In this document: in pieces, positions 1 to 5,602 of the stretch
Layout of the letters: each line of letters opens with the position of its first letter
How positions within the stretch are numbered: the first letter of the stretch is position 1
Translations under genes and position numbers: made by a program
The notes under the pieces: model-generated
Told to the model about the DNA's origin: nothing
The model's database searches: none
The model's input: the letters and a program-made list of their open reading frames with translations, nothing else
Assembly: GCA_017302015.1 (NCBI GenBank)
Contig: JAFLEE010000117.1
Span: forward strand, 1 to 12,695
Origin: Spirochaetota bacterium
Lineage (GTDB): Bacteria; Spirochaetota; UBA12135; COTS27; JAFLEE01
DNA length: 12,695 nucleotides
Direction of reading: 5' to 3'

Positions 1-177
1 GCCCCGGCCTACGTCAAGGTCGGCGATATGGTCACCCCCGACACCAAGGTCTGCATCGTCGAGGCCATGAAGGTCATGAACGAGATCACGGCCGGCGTCA
101 GCGGCAAGATCGTCGAGATCCTCTGCACCAACGGCCAATCCGTCGGCGCCAGCCAGGTCTTGATGCACGTTGAATAA
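1..177 (+). CDS. accB: Biotin carboxyl carrier protein of acetyl-CoA carboxylase, C-terminal part
   Basis: The window opens inside this gene, and 58 codons remain before the TAA. They encode the biotinyl (lipoyl-like) domain, with the hallmark EAMKVMNE; the lysine that receives biotin is the AAG at 70-72. Downstream GKI and GQSV segments are the usual closing strands of this barrel. The protein carries carboxybiotin between the biotin carboxylase and carboxyltransferase parts of acetyl-CoA carboxylase, in the first step of fatty-acid synthesis in the cytoplasm. The MKVMNE form, near-identical to the MKMMNQ of E. coli AccB, favours AccB over other biotin carriers, but a decarboxylase or pyruvate-carboxylase-type carrier cannot be excluded without the N-terminus. 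accC does not follow; the next gene overlaps the stop by eight bases. Confidence 0.88.
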   Translation, partial: APAYVKVGDMVTPDTKVCIVEAMKVMNEITAGVSGKIVEILCTNGQSVGASQVLMHVE

Positions 178-1312
178 GGCGGTCCTTCCGTTCCTGCTGA
201 TCGCCGCCCTTTGGGCCGCGGAGAATCCGGGGGACGCCTTCGCCGAGAAGGGCCTCGTCGGCTACCGGCCGTGGACGAACGTGCGCCCGTGGATCACCGC
301 GACCCTCAAACCCGAGGATCGCGGGCTCCTCGTTTCCCTAGATTTCTTCTGCCCGGGCGCCGCCGAGATGAAGGTGGTCGCCGGGCCCAGCTTCGCCGAG
401 ATCCCCTGGCGTCCCTTTGAACCTTCGGTGCGCTGGGCCCTGCCCGCGGGAAAAACGCGCATCGCGATCCGCGCCGTGTTCCGGGAAAAGCGCCCCCAAG
501 GCGATTCGGCCCGGGTCACTCCCCCCGTTTCCCGCCTCCTCGATCTCGCTGACCCCGACCGCATCCTCACCGGGGATGGCGAAGGCGTGTGGATGGATTG
601 GACCGATGGGGTGCTCCATGCAGGCGCCACGGCCCGAAAACGCGACGAGGAACGCCATGACGCGGGCGAATCCCGCAAAGCGGCCACCGAAGCCATGCGG
701 CGGGGCCTGGGCACGGCCTTCCTGGCGCTGGCGGCCGAGGACGGCATCGATCTCTCCGATCTGCTGGGCGCGGTGGGGCGCCGGGCCCAGGTCTCCCTCG
801 ATGTGCTCGAACGGGCCCGCATCGATGAGATGGATTTTCCTGCCCTCGACACGGTCCGGGTTCGGGGGTCGGTGCCGCTCTGGGGCCCCGCGGCCGAATC
901 GCTGCGGGAAGCCGCGCGGCTTTTGCAGGTCCAAGAACCCGCCCTCGATGCCGTATCGGCCCGGGAGTCGACCGGCCTTTTGGTGCTCGACGCCCGTGGC
1001 CTGCATTTCACCCCCTGCCTCTTTCCCCAGGTTTGGGCGGAAAATGAAACGCCCTGCCTGGTGCCCGGTCGGCGGGTGAGCTGGCAGCGGCCCTACGTCC
1101 GTTACCTCCGTAACCCTTCCCAGGCCTCCTTGGCGCGCCTGGGAGGCCTCGTGGGCCTCAAGGGCGCCCCGGTCTTCCTCAAGGCCATCGGAACCCGTCC
1201 CCAGGCCCCGTCCACCCTGCTCCTGACGCGGCGCAATCAGGAGCTCCTGCGCGCCGCCGGGGCCGGCCTGGCGCGGTGGATGGATGGCGGTTGGGTCGTC
1301 CTCGTGGACTAG
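170..1312 (+). CDS. Secreted protein of unknown function, LPP20/FlgT-like C-terminus
   Basis: A 380-residue protein I cannot name. The start is a TTG overlapping the accB stop (GTTGAATAA). It is chosen because a TGA lies in frame at 161-163, no ATG occurs until residue 67, and the TTG start gives a good signal peptide: a lysine at position 3, a hydrophobic stretch over about residues 4-15, and small residues at 16-17 for cleavage. The mature protein has no membrane segment and should be exported. Near residue 265 begins a TGLLVLDARGL segment followed by a P-x-L-x-P pattern, and the chain ends in WVVLVD. This resembles, from memory, the C-terminal module of LPP20/FlgT-like envelope proteins ('TGLVVDARGL...', ending 'VMIVLD'). 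The overlap suggests translational coupling to accB. Function is not inferred. Confidence 0.75.
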   Translation: MNKAVLPFLLIAALWAAENPGDAFAEKGLVGYRPWTNVRPWITATLKPEDRGLLVSLDFFCPGAAEMKVVAGPSFAEIPWRPFEPSVRWALPAGKTRIAIRAVFREKRPQGDSARVTPPVSRLLDLADPDRILTGDGEGVWMDWTDGVLHAGATARKRDEERHDAGESRKAATEAMRRGLGTAFLALAAEDGIDLSDLLGAVGRRAQVSLDVLERARIDEMDFPALDTVRVRGSVPLWGPAAESLREAARLLQVQEPALDAVSARESTGLLVLDARGLHFTPCLFPQVWAENETPCLVPGRRVSWQRPYVRYLRNPSQASLARLGGLVGLKGAPVFLKAIGTRPQAPSTLLLTRRNQELLRAAGAGLARWMDGGWVVLVD

Positions 1313-1378
1313 GCGGCCTTAGGCGATCGCGACTCAACCTTTTTGCGGGACGGCCGATACTTGAATGCGGAGGCCGCC

Positions 1379-1573
1379 ATGTCCAGCAAAAACCTCATCG
1401 AGATCATCCGCGCGTACCAGGGGAGCCCCAGCGTGCGCGTCGAAGTCTATTTCAAGAACGGGAAAGTCGGCGACCTGGGGCATCTGCTCCTTGAAAACGA
1501 CATGTTCGTCTTCCCCGGCGGCATGCGCCTGCCCATCAGCATGGTCAGCCACGCCGAGATCACCGCGGCCTGA
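1379..1573 (+). CDS. Small conserved-looking protein, 64 residues, unknown function
   Basis: The ATG at 1379 is preceded by CGGAGG (1368-1373) at five bases, so it is preferred over an in-frame TTG at 1343 with no ribosome site. The protein is soluble. It begins with a short helix-like part (about residues 3-12), then alternates hydrophobic and polar residues: VRVEVYFKNGKV, a DMFVFPGG turn, and a final LPISMVSHAEI strand. That pattern suggests a small beta barrel, possibly Sm-like or SH3-like, which is an inference from periodicity only. It follows the secreted gene by 66 bases and ends just before a strong terminator, so it is probably the last gene of the accB operon or a short unit of its own. 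I know no named family for it. Confidence 0.72.
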   Translation: MSSKNLIEIIRAYQGSPSVRVEVYFKNGKVGDLGHLLLENDMFVFPGGMRLPISMVSHAEITAA

Positions 1574-1595
1574 TTCCCCTCCGTTTTCGAGAACC

Positions 1596-1628
1596 AAAAA
1601 AAGCCGGCTGCGAAGCCGGCTTTTTTTT
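1596..1628. terminator. Bidirectional intrinsic terminator
   Basis: A seven-base-pair stem GCCGGCT/AGCCGGC closes on a GCGA (GNRA-type) tetraloop. It is flanked by seven A on the left (1596-1602) and eight T on the right (1621-1628), so both strands read as stem plus U-tract. It sits between the convergent 64-residue gene and ilvN and should end both transcripts. Confidence 0.93.
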
Positions 1629-1648
1629 GGGGGGGAGGGCGGGGCGCT

Positions 1649-2158
1649 TCAGGTCTCGGTCTCGCCCCGGGCCATGATGACCTTCCCGGTGCGCACCAGT
1701 TCGATGATGCCGTACTTCTCGAGCATGCCGACGCACGCCTCGATCTTCTCGGTGTTCCCGGTCACCTGCACGATCACCGATTGCGGGGTGAAATCGACCG
1801 TGGCGCCCTTGAAATGGGCGAGGATCTGGAGTACCTCGGTGCGCTGGGCCTCGGCCACGCGCACCTTGATGAGGGCGAGTTCCTTCTCGACAACCTCCTG
1901 GTGGGTGTGCTCGGTGGCGTGGAGCACGTCGACGAGCTTGGAGACCTGCTTGAAGATCTGCTCGAGGGTCTCCCCGTCGCCGTCGGCGGTGACGGTCATG
2001 CGCGAATAGCGGCCGTCGGCCGTGGGCGAGACGACCAAAGACTCGATATTGAAGCCCCGGCGCGCGAAGACGTGGGCGACGCGCACCAGCACGCCGGGCT
2101 TATTGTTGACGTAGACCGAGAGGGTATGCAGGTTGGGCGAGGTCAGGAGCGTGGACAT
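1649..2158 (-). CDS. ilvN: Acetohydroxyacid synthase regulatory (small) subunit
   Basis: A 169-residue protein of the IlvN/IlvH family, within its usual length of about 160-175. Residues about 10-83 form the N-terminal ACT domain with the NNKPGVLVRVAHVF and RRGFNIESLVV signatures, the region that binds valine for feedback inhibition in this family. The C-terminal half (from about residue 84) is the AHAS small-subunit domain, with QVIVQVTG-like strands (here SVIVQVTG). It activates and regulates the IlvB catalytic subunit in the cytoplasm. The start ATG lies two bases after the ilvB TGA, and GGAGG in the last ilvB codons (2168-2172) serves as its ribosome site. The reading frame continues further upstream, but that part is merely ilvB read in another frame. 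The symbol ilvN rather than ilvH follows from pairing with ilvB. Confidence 0.95.
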   Translation of the reverse strand: MSTLLTSPNLHTLSVYVNNKPGVLVRVAHVFARRGFNIESLVVSPTADGRYSRMTVTADGDGETLEQIFKQVSKLVDVLHATEHTHQEVVEKELALIKVRVAEAQRTEVLQILAHFKGATVDFTPQSVIVQVTGNTEKIEACVGMLEKYGIIELVRTGKVIMARGETET

Positions 2159-2160
2159 GG

Positions 2161-3861
2161 TCAGGTTCCTCCCGTGGGTTTTTCCATCTTGGTCTTCGGG
2201 CGCTCCACGATCATGTGGTGGGCGGATCGCCCGGCCGGGACCATCGGGAAGACGTTGTCTTCCTTGACGACTTCGGCGTGGATGAGGCAGGGCCCCTCGT
2301 TGTAGGCCATGGCCTTGGCGAGGACCTTGCGGATGTCGGCGGCCCGCCGGATGCGGAACGCCTTCACGCCGTAGGCCTCGGCGAGTTTCACGAAATCGGG
2401 GTTCCCCTCGAGGTCGACGCCGGAGAGCCGGTTGTCGAAGAAGAGTTCCTGCCATTGGCGCACCATGCCGAGGAATTTATTGTCGATGACGAGGATCTTC
2501 ACGGGGAGTTTGTTGATGGCCGCGGTGGAGAGCTCGCACAGCGTCATCTGGAAGCCGCCGTCGCCCACGATGGCGATGACCCGGGATCCGGGCTTGGCCA
2601 ATTGGGCCCCGATGGCGGCGGGGAAGCCGAAGCCCATGGTGCCGGCGCCCCCGCTGGAGAGCCAGGTGTCGCACTCGTCGGTGAGGAAGAATTGGGCGGC
2701 CCACATCTGGTGCTGGCCCACGTCGGTGGTCACGATGGCCTTGCCGCCGGTGACCTCCCAGGCGCTCTCGATGACGTGCTGGGCCTTGAGCCCCCCCTGC
2801 TTCTTGTATTTGAGGGGGAATTTGCGCCGGTTGGCCGCGATTTCGCGCAGCCAGGGCTTGGTATTGAGGGGCACCACGTGCTTCAGGAGCTCTTCGAGGG
2901 CCAGGCGCGCGTCTCCGATGCAGACGGCATCGCAGCGCACGATCTTATTGATCTCCGCGGGGTCGATGTCGATGTGGAGTTTCTTCGCGCCCACGCAGAA
3001 CTGGGCGTTATCGCCGTTGATGCGGTCGTCCCACCGGGAACCGATGGAGAGGATGAGGTCGCAGCGGGTGAGGGCCATGTTCGAGTAGGCCGTGCCGTGC
3101 ATGCCGATCATGCCGAGGGAGAGGGGGTGGGTCTCGGGGAAGGCGCCCTTGCCCAGGAGGGTGTTCGTCACGGGCGCCTGGAGTTTTTCCGCCAATTGGC
3201 GCAGCACGGACCCCGCGCGGGAGATGACCGCCCCGTGGCCGACGAGGAGGAGGGGGCGCTCGCTGCGATTGATGAGGTCGGCCATCTTGAGGATGTCGGC
3301 CTTGGGCACCGGCCCCGGGATCTTATAGCCCGGAAGATCCATTTCGGGGTCGAGGGAGCCCTCGAAGGGGCCCGCGGAGATGTTCTTGGGGATATCGATG
3401 AGCACCGGGCCGGGACGGCCGGTGGCGGCGATGTGGAAGGCTTCTTTGAGCACCCGGGGGAGGTCGTTGGTCTGGCGGACCAGGTAGCTATGCTTGACGC
3501 AGGGCATGCTGATGCCGAAGATATCGGCCTCTTGGAAGGCGTCTTTGCCCAAGAGCGGTGTGATCGTCTGGCCAGAAATCACGATCATGGGCACGGAATC
3601 CATATGGGCGGTGAAGAGGCCCGTAATGGTATTGGTGGCCCCTGGGCCGCTGGTGACGAGCACCACGCCGGGTTTTCCGCAGGCACGGGCATAGCCATCT
3701 GCCATATGGCTGGCGCCTTGTTCGTGGCGGGAGAGGATCAATTTGATCTTCGAGTCGTAGATGGCGTCGAAGATGGGAATGACGTTCCCCCCCGAATAGC
3801 CGAAGATGTATTCAACGCCCTCTTTTTCAAGGCATTTGATCAGCGCCTCTGCTCCGTTCAT
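2161..3861 (-). CDS. ilvB: Acetohydroxyacid synthase catalytic (large) subunit
   Basis: A 566-residue thiamine-diphosphate and FAD enzyme that condenses two pyruvates to acetolactate, or pyruvate with 2-oxobutyrate, at the head of valine, leucine and isoleucine synthesis. Domains in order: N-terminal ThDP (PYR) domain with catalytic Glu47 in RHEQGASHMADGYARA; central FAD/transhydrogenase-like domain with GSRWDDRINGD; C-terminal ThDP (PP) domain with the GDG motif at 433-435 and Asn461. Trp470 in GMVRQWQELFF is a conserved active-site tryptophan in this family. Length fits IlvB/IlvI. The start is supported by GAGGA seven bases upstream and a consensus promoter. Oddity: the motif usually written FGYPGG reads FGYSGG here (Ser23). 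It is co-transcribed with ilvN, two bases downstream. Other ThDP decarboxylases are unlikely given the adjacent regulatory subunit. Confidence 0.96.
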   Translation of the reverse strand: MNGAEALIKCLEKEGVEYIFGYSGGNVIPIFDAIYDSKIKLILSRHEQGASHMADGYARACGKPGVVLVTSGPGATNTITGLFTAHMDSVPMIVISGQTITPLLGKDAFQEADIFGISMPCVKHSYLVRQTNDLPRVLKEAFHIAATGRPGPVLIDIPKNISAGPFEGSLDPEMDLPGYKIPGPVPKADILKMADLINRSERPLLLVGHGAVISRAGSVLRQLAEKLQAPVTNTLLGKGAFPETHPLSLGMIGMHGTAYSNMALTRCDLILSIGSRWDDRINGDNAQFCVGAKKLHIDIDPAEINKIVRCDAVCIGDARLALEELLKHVVPLNTKPWLREIAANRRKFPLKYKKQGGLKAQHVIESAWEVTGGKAIVTTDVGQHQMWAAQFFLTDECDTWLSSGGAGTMGFGFPAAIGAQLAKPGSRVIAIVGDGGFQMTLCELSTAAINKLPVKILVIDNKFLGMVRQWQELFFDNRLSGVDLEGNPDFVKLAEAYGVKAFRIRRAADIRKVLAKAMAYNEGPCLIHAEVVKEDNVFPMVPAGRSAHHMIVERPKTKMEKPTGGT

Positions 3862-3881
3862 TGTTGAGTCCTCATTTTCAT
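3858..3881 (-). CDS. Possible seven-codon upstream ORF overlapping the ilvB start
   Basis: In the ilvB leader, ATG AAA ATG AGG ACT CAA CAA TGA encodes MKMRTQQ. Its stop shares bases with the ilvB ATG (CAATGA). The A of its ATG lies about eight bases past the -10 hexamer, so it could be the first transcribed base and translation would be leaderless. It has no leucine, valine or isoleucine codons, so it is not a classical ilv attenuator peptide. It may be chance; its internal GAGGA is the ilvB ribosome site. Confidence 0.2.
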   Translation of the reverse strand: MKMRTQQ

Positions 3882-3888
3882 GATGATA

Positions 3889-3917
3889 ATTTTAGTCCAA
3901 TGCAAAATTAAAGTCAA
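3889..3917 (-). promoter_or_regulatory. Sigma-70-type promoter of ilvBN
   Basis: On the minus strand, TTGACT (3917-3912) and TAAAAT (3894-3889) are 17 bases apart, each one mismatch from consensus. The predicted start of transcription is about 3881-3884, leaving a leader of only about 20 bases before ilvB. No attenuator hairpin or T-box fits in so short a leader, so regulation at this promoter would be at initiation or through IlvN feedback. Confidence 0.75.
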
Positions 3918-4535
3918 TACGTGCACAAATCCATCAAGAATAAACGATATAATCTGAAATAACTTTATTTCTTGATAAAAATAACCATAATTGACGGATG
4001 TAATCAATTCAGCATAGATGATTCTTGAAATAAACCACGCTCAAAAACGAAAATAGGTCGTGATACCTGATAAAACTTTCAAAAATACATTAAAAATCAA
4101 GTAAAAACTGGTATTTCCAAACCACACTTTCATTAAATTTGTACAAATTGCCCATCAATTTTCATGAGTAAGACAGTAAAAAAATTGAATATACACTCGT
4201 TAGCCGTCTTTTTGATTTCTGTGCCGTGAACCAGCAAGGTTTTCTAGCCTGTATTCCAAATTTGTCCACTAACTGTTGCTTTTCATTCCCATGGGTCGTG
4301 TTATCCTTAAATCTCCTCCTTCCCAAGGCTTTCTTCAGTTGTCCATAAGTTTTTTGCAGGCAAAATTCGCGGGTTCCCTATGAAAACACCAGAAAATCAG
4401 TGTCCTCTAAAATACTTCGGTCGTCCGATGGGCGTTTCCGAAAAGCAGGGCCTAGCAAGGAACCGAAGCTTGATAGACTCCCAGGCACATTTCGGGGGCC
4501 TTCAAAGGAGGGTTTTCAACCCAGATTGACAGAAC
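3918..4535. other. AT-rich intergenic region without a recognisable gene
   Basis: About 620 bases between the ilvB and ATPase promoters. By hand count 3901-4200 is about 29% GC, rising to about 45% at 4201-4440 and higher near 4500, against about 65% in the flanking genes. I found no ORF of useful length, no tRNA and no named riboswitch. Small signals: competing inverted repeats at 4415-4468, and ribosome-site-like AAGGAGG sequences on both strands (near 4504-4511 plus, 4313-4321 minus) without a start codon at workable distance. It may hold regulatory sites, a small RNA or decayed acquired DNA. Confidence 0.6.
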
Positions 4536-4564
4536 TTGTTGAAATCAGCGTCCTAGGATAAAAT
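4536..4564 (+). promoter_or_regulatory. Candidate promoter of the ATPase gene
   Basis: TTGTTG (4536-4541) and TAAAAT (4559-4564) are 17 bases apart. Transcription would start near 4571, leaving about ten bases before the ATG at 4581. The -10 hexamer matches that of ilvB. A closer -35 match, TTGACA at 4526-4531, lies too far (27 bases) from it. Confidence 0.45.
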
Positions 4565-4580
4565 GGTCCGCTGAATCACC

Positions 4581-5111
4581 ATGGCCGCGAAAAGCGATGT
4601 TCGCACCCTCATCGTGGACAAGGATCATCCTTGTTGGGACACCCATGGCATGTACTACCGCGAGTTCCCCAGCGACCCGAACCTGATCCGCTATTACACG
4701 GTGATGATCATCAATAAGGCGCCCGAGCACATGAAAGAGAAATCGCTCCTGGAACAGCAGGTGAGCGAGGTCATCAAGAACGCCATCTACCACGGGAACC
4801 GGAAAGACAAATCGAAATTGGTGCGGGTCTGGTATTCGTTCAACGACATCGCCAAGGTGATCATCGAAGACGAGGGCGAGGGCTTCAAAGAACTGGAGCA
4901 GTGGAAGGAATTCAAGGAAGCCCGCGACCAGGCCTTCGCCGAGAACGATCCGGTCAAGATGATGCAGTACGTCTCCTTCCGCACCGAGAAATCCACCGAC
5001 GAAGACGGGGGAAACTCGCTCTTCGCCGCGGTGGAGTACTGGAACCTGGGCCTCATCTATAGCGATAAGAAGAATAAAGTCTGCTGCATGCGGCGCTTCA
5101 CCGCCGCCTGA
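4581..5111 (+). CDS. GHKL-type ATPase, anti-sigma-factor (SpoIIAB/RsbW)-like
   Basis: A 176-residue soluble protein with a histidine-kinase-type ATP-binding fold and no phospho-accepting histidine domain. The N box is Glu63-x3-Asn67 in SEVIKNAIYHGN, and the G1 box is Asp97-x-Gly99-x-Gly101-Phe in EDEGEGF. A helical lid of about 40 residues separates this from GGNSLFAAVEYWN (143-155), which takes the place of the G2 box. This layout fits serine-kinase anti-sigma factors of the SpoIIAB/RsbW class, so a role in partner switching is plausible. No sigma factor or STAS anti-anti-sigma gene is adjacent. The N-terminal part (about 10-40: DKDHPCWDTHG, REFPSDPNLI) is not part of the ATPase core and, from memory, is shared with spirochaete relatives. 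The start follows an in-frame TGA at 4572; no Shine-Dalgarno is visible, so initiation may be near-leaderless. Confidence 0.82.
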   Translation: MAAKSDVRTLIVDKDHPCWDTHGMYYREFPSDPNLIRYYTVMIINKAPEHMKEKSLLEQQVSEVIKNAIYHGNRKDKSKLVRVWYSFNDIAKVIIEDEGEGFKELEQWKEFKEARDQAFAENDPVKMMQYVSFRTEKSTDEDGGNSLFAAVEYWNLGLIYSDKKNKVCCMRRFTAA

Positions 5112-5146
5112 GGCCTTCCCCGCGGCCCGCGGTCGCGCTTTCCCCA

Positions 5147-5494
5147 ATGCCCCCGCTCCTCCAGACGGTCCTACTGCTGTGCGTCTCCAACGTGTTCATG
5201 GTGTACGCGTGGTACGGCCATCTGCGCGACCTTTCGGCGAAGCCGCTTTGGATCGTGATCGGCCTCAGTTGGGGCGTGGCCTTCTTCGAATATTGCCTCA
5301 TGATCCCGGCCAATCGCATCGGCTACCGTGTTCTCGATTTGGGGCAACTGAAGGTCATCCAGGAGACGATCCACCTTTCGGTCTTCGCCCTCTTCGCGGT
5401 GTTCTACATGCGCCAGAGTCTGCGCCTAGACCATCTGTACGCCTTCCTCTGCCTCTTGGGCGCGGTCTTCTTCCTGTTCCGAAAAGGAATTTGA
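5147..5494 (+). CDS. DUF486 / DMT-family small membrane protein
   Basis: A 115-residue integral membrane protein that matches the DUF486 family in length and motifs: YAWYGHL near residue 20, SWGVAFFEYCLMIPANRIGY at about 43-62, then QLKVIQETIHL and a closing hydrophobic AVFFLFRKG. Four membrane segments are visible (about 3-21, 29-50, 70-90, 95-111), giving a fold like small multidrug-resistance transporters of the DMT superfamily. The substrate is unknown for the family as far as I know. It lies 35 bases after the ATPase gene on the same strand, with no terminator between, so the two may be co-transcribed. No clear Shine-Dalgarno precedes the ATG; the family length supports this start. Its TGA overlaps the start of a possible small ORF. 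Confidence 0.88.
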   Translation: MPPLLQTVLLLCVSNVFMVYAWYGHLRDLSAKPLWIVIGLSWGVAFFEYCLMIPANRIGYRVLDLGQLKVIQETIHLSVFALFAVFYMRQSLRLDHLYAFLCLLGAVFFLFRKGI

Positions 5495-5592
5495 TGGGGA
5501 TGCGAATTCGCGCTAAGTTCTCGGGGCGGATCACGCGACGGACCGGGGAAGCCCCGGCGGTCGCGACCGCCGCCGCTACATGCCTCTTTTAG
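5494..5592 (+). CDS. Possible 32-residue small protein between DUF486 gene and uppP
   Basis: The DUF486 stop overlaps an ATG (TGATG), and AAGGAA at 5484-5489 sits at a good distance before it. The frame then runs through the whole gap and ends in a TAG (5590-5592) that overlaps the uppP Shine-Dalgarno AGGAG. The product would be very basic at its N-terminus (R4, R6, K8, R12, R15, R16) and alanine/threonine-rich towards the end, with one cysteine and no membrane segment. The tidy coupling at both ends supports translation. Against it, the second half coincides with GC-rich inverted repeats (5543-5572), and an open frame of this size is easy to get by chance at this GC. No family is recognised. 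It could act only to couple translation into uppP. Confidence 0.3.
   Translation: MGMRIRAKFSGRITRRTGEAPAVATAAATCLF
5543..5572. repeat. Two overlapping GC-rich hairpins ahead of uppP
   Basis: CCGGGG-AAG-CCCCGG (5543-5557) can fold with a six-base-pair stem. An 18-base perfect palindrome CGGCGGTCGCGACCGCCG (5555-5572) shares its first three bases with that stem, so the two structures compete in RNA. No T-tract follows, so this is not a standard terminator. It lies about 20 bases before the uppP ribosome site and may be an operator, a processing site or a leader switch. Confidence 0.5.
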
Positions 5593-5595
5593 GAG
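5591..5595 (+). promoter_or_regulatory. Ribosome binding site fixing the GTG start of uppP
   Basis: AGGAG stands seven bases before the GTG at 5603 and decides that start. No in-frame ATG gives the N-terminal membrane segment carrying the catalytic motif. Confidence 0.8.
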
Positions 5596-5602
5596 TTCCA
5601 TC

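Noticed and set aside
1323-1330. GCGATCGC palindrome
   Set aside because: A single eight-base palindrome in GC-rich DNA with no second copy noticed; no reason to assign a role.
2159-2455. Upstream extension of ilvN
   Set aside because: The extra residues are ilvB read out of frame; the ATG at 2158 has GGAGG and the ACT domain begins right after it.
2215-3867. 550-codon plus-strand frame opposite ilvB
   Set aside because: It is the antisense of a fully recognisable ilvB; long antisense frames are usual at this GC, and the product is low-complexity (Gly, Asp, Val, His).
4526-4531. TTGACA as -35 of the ATPase promoter
   Set aside because: No acceptable -10 lies 16-19 bases downstream; the TAAAAT at 4559 is 27 bases away.
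3862-4580. tRNA, T-box or known riboswitch in the AT-rich region
   Set aside because: No T-loop, cloverleaf, T-box core or recognised riboswitch core was found by eye on either strand; the ilvB leader itself is too short.
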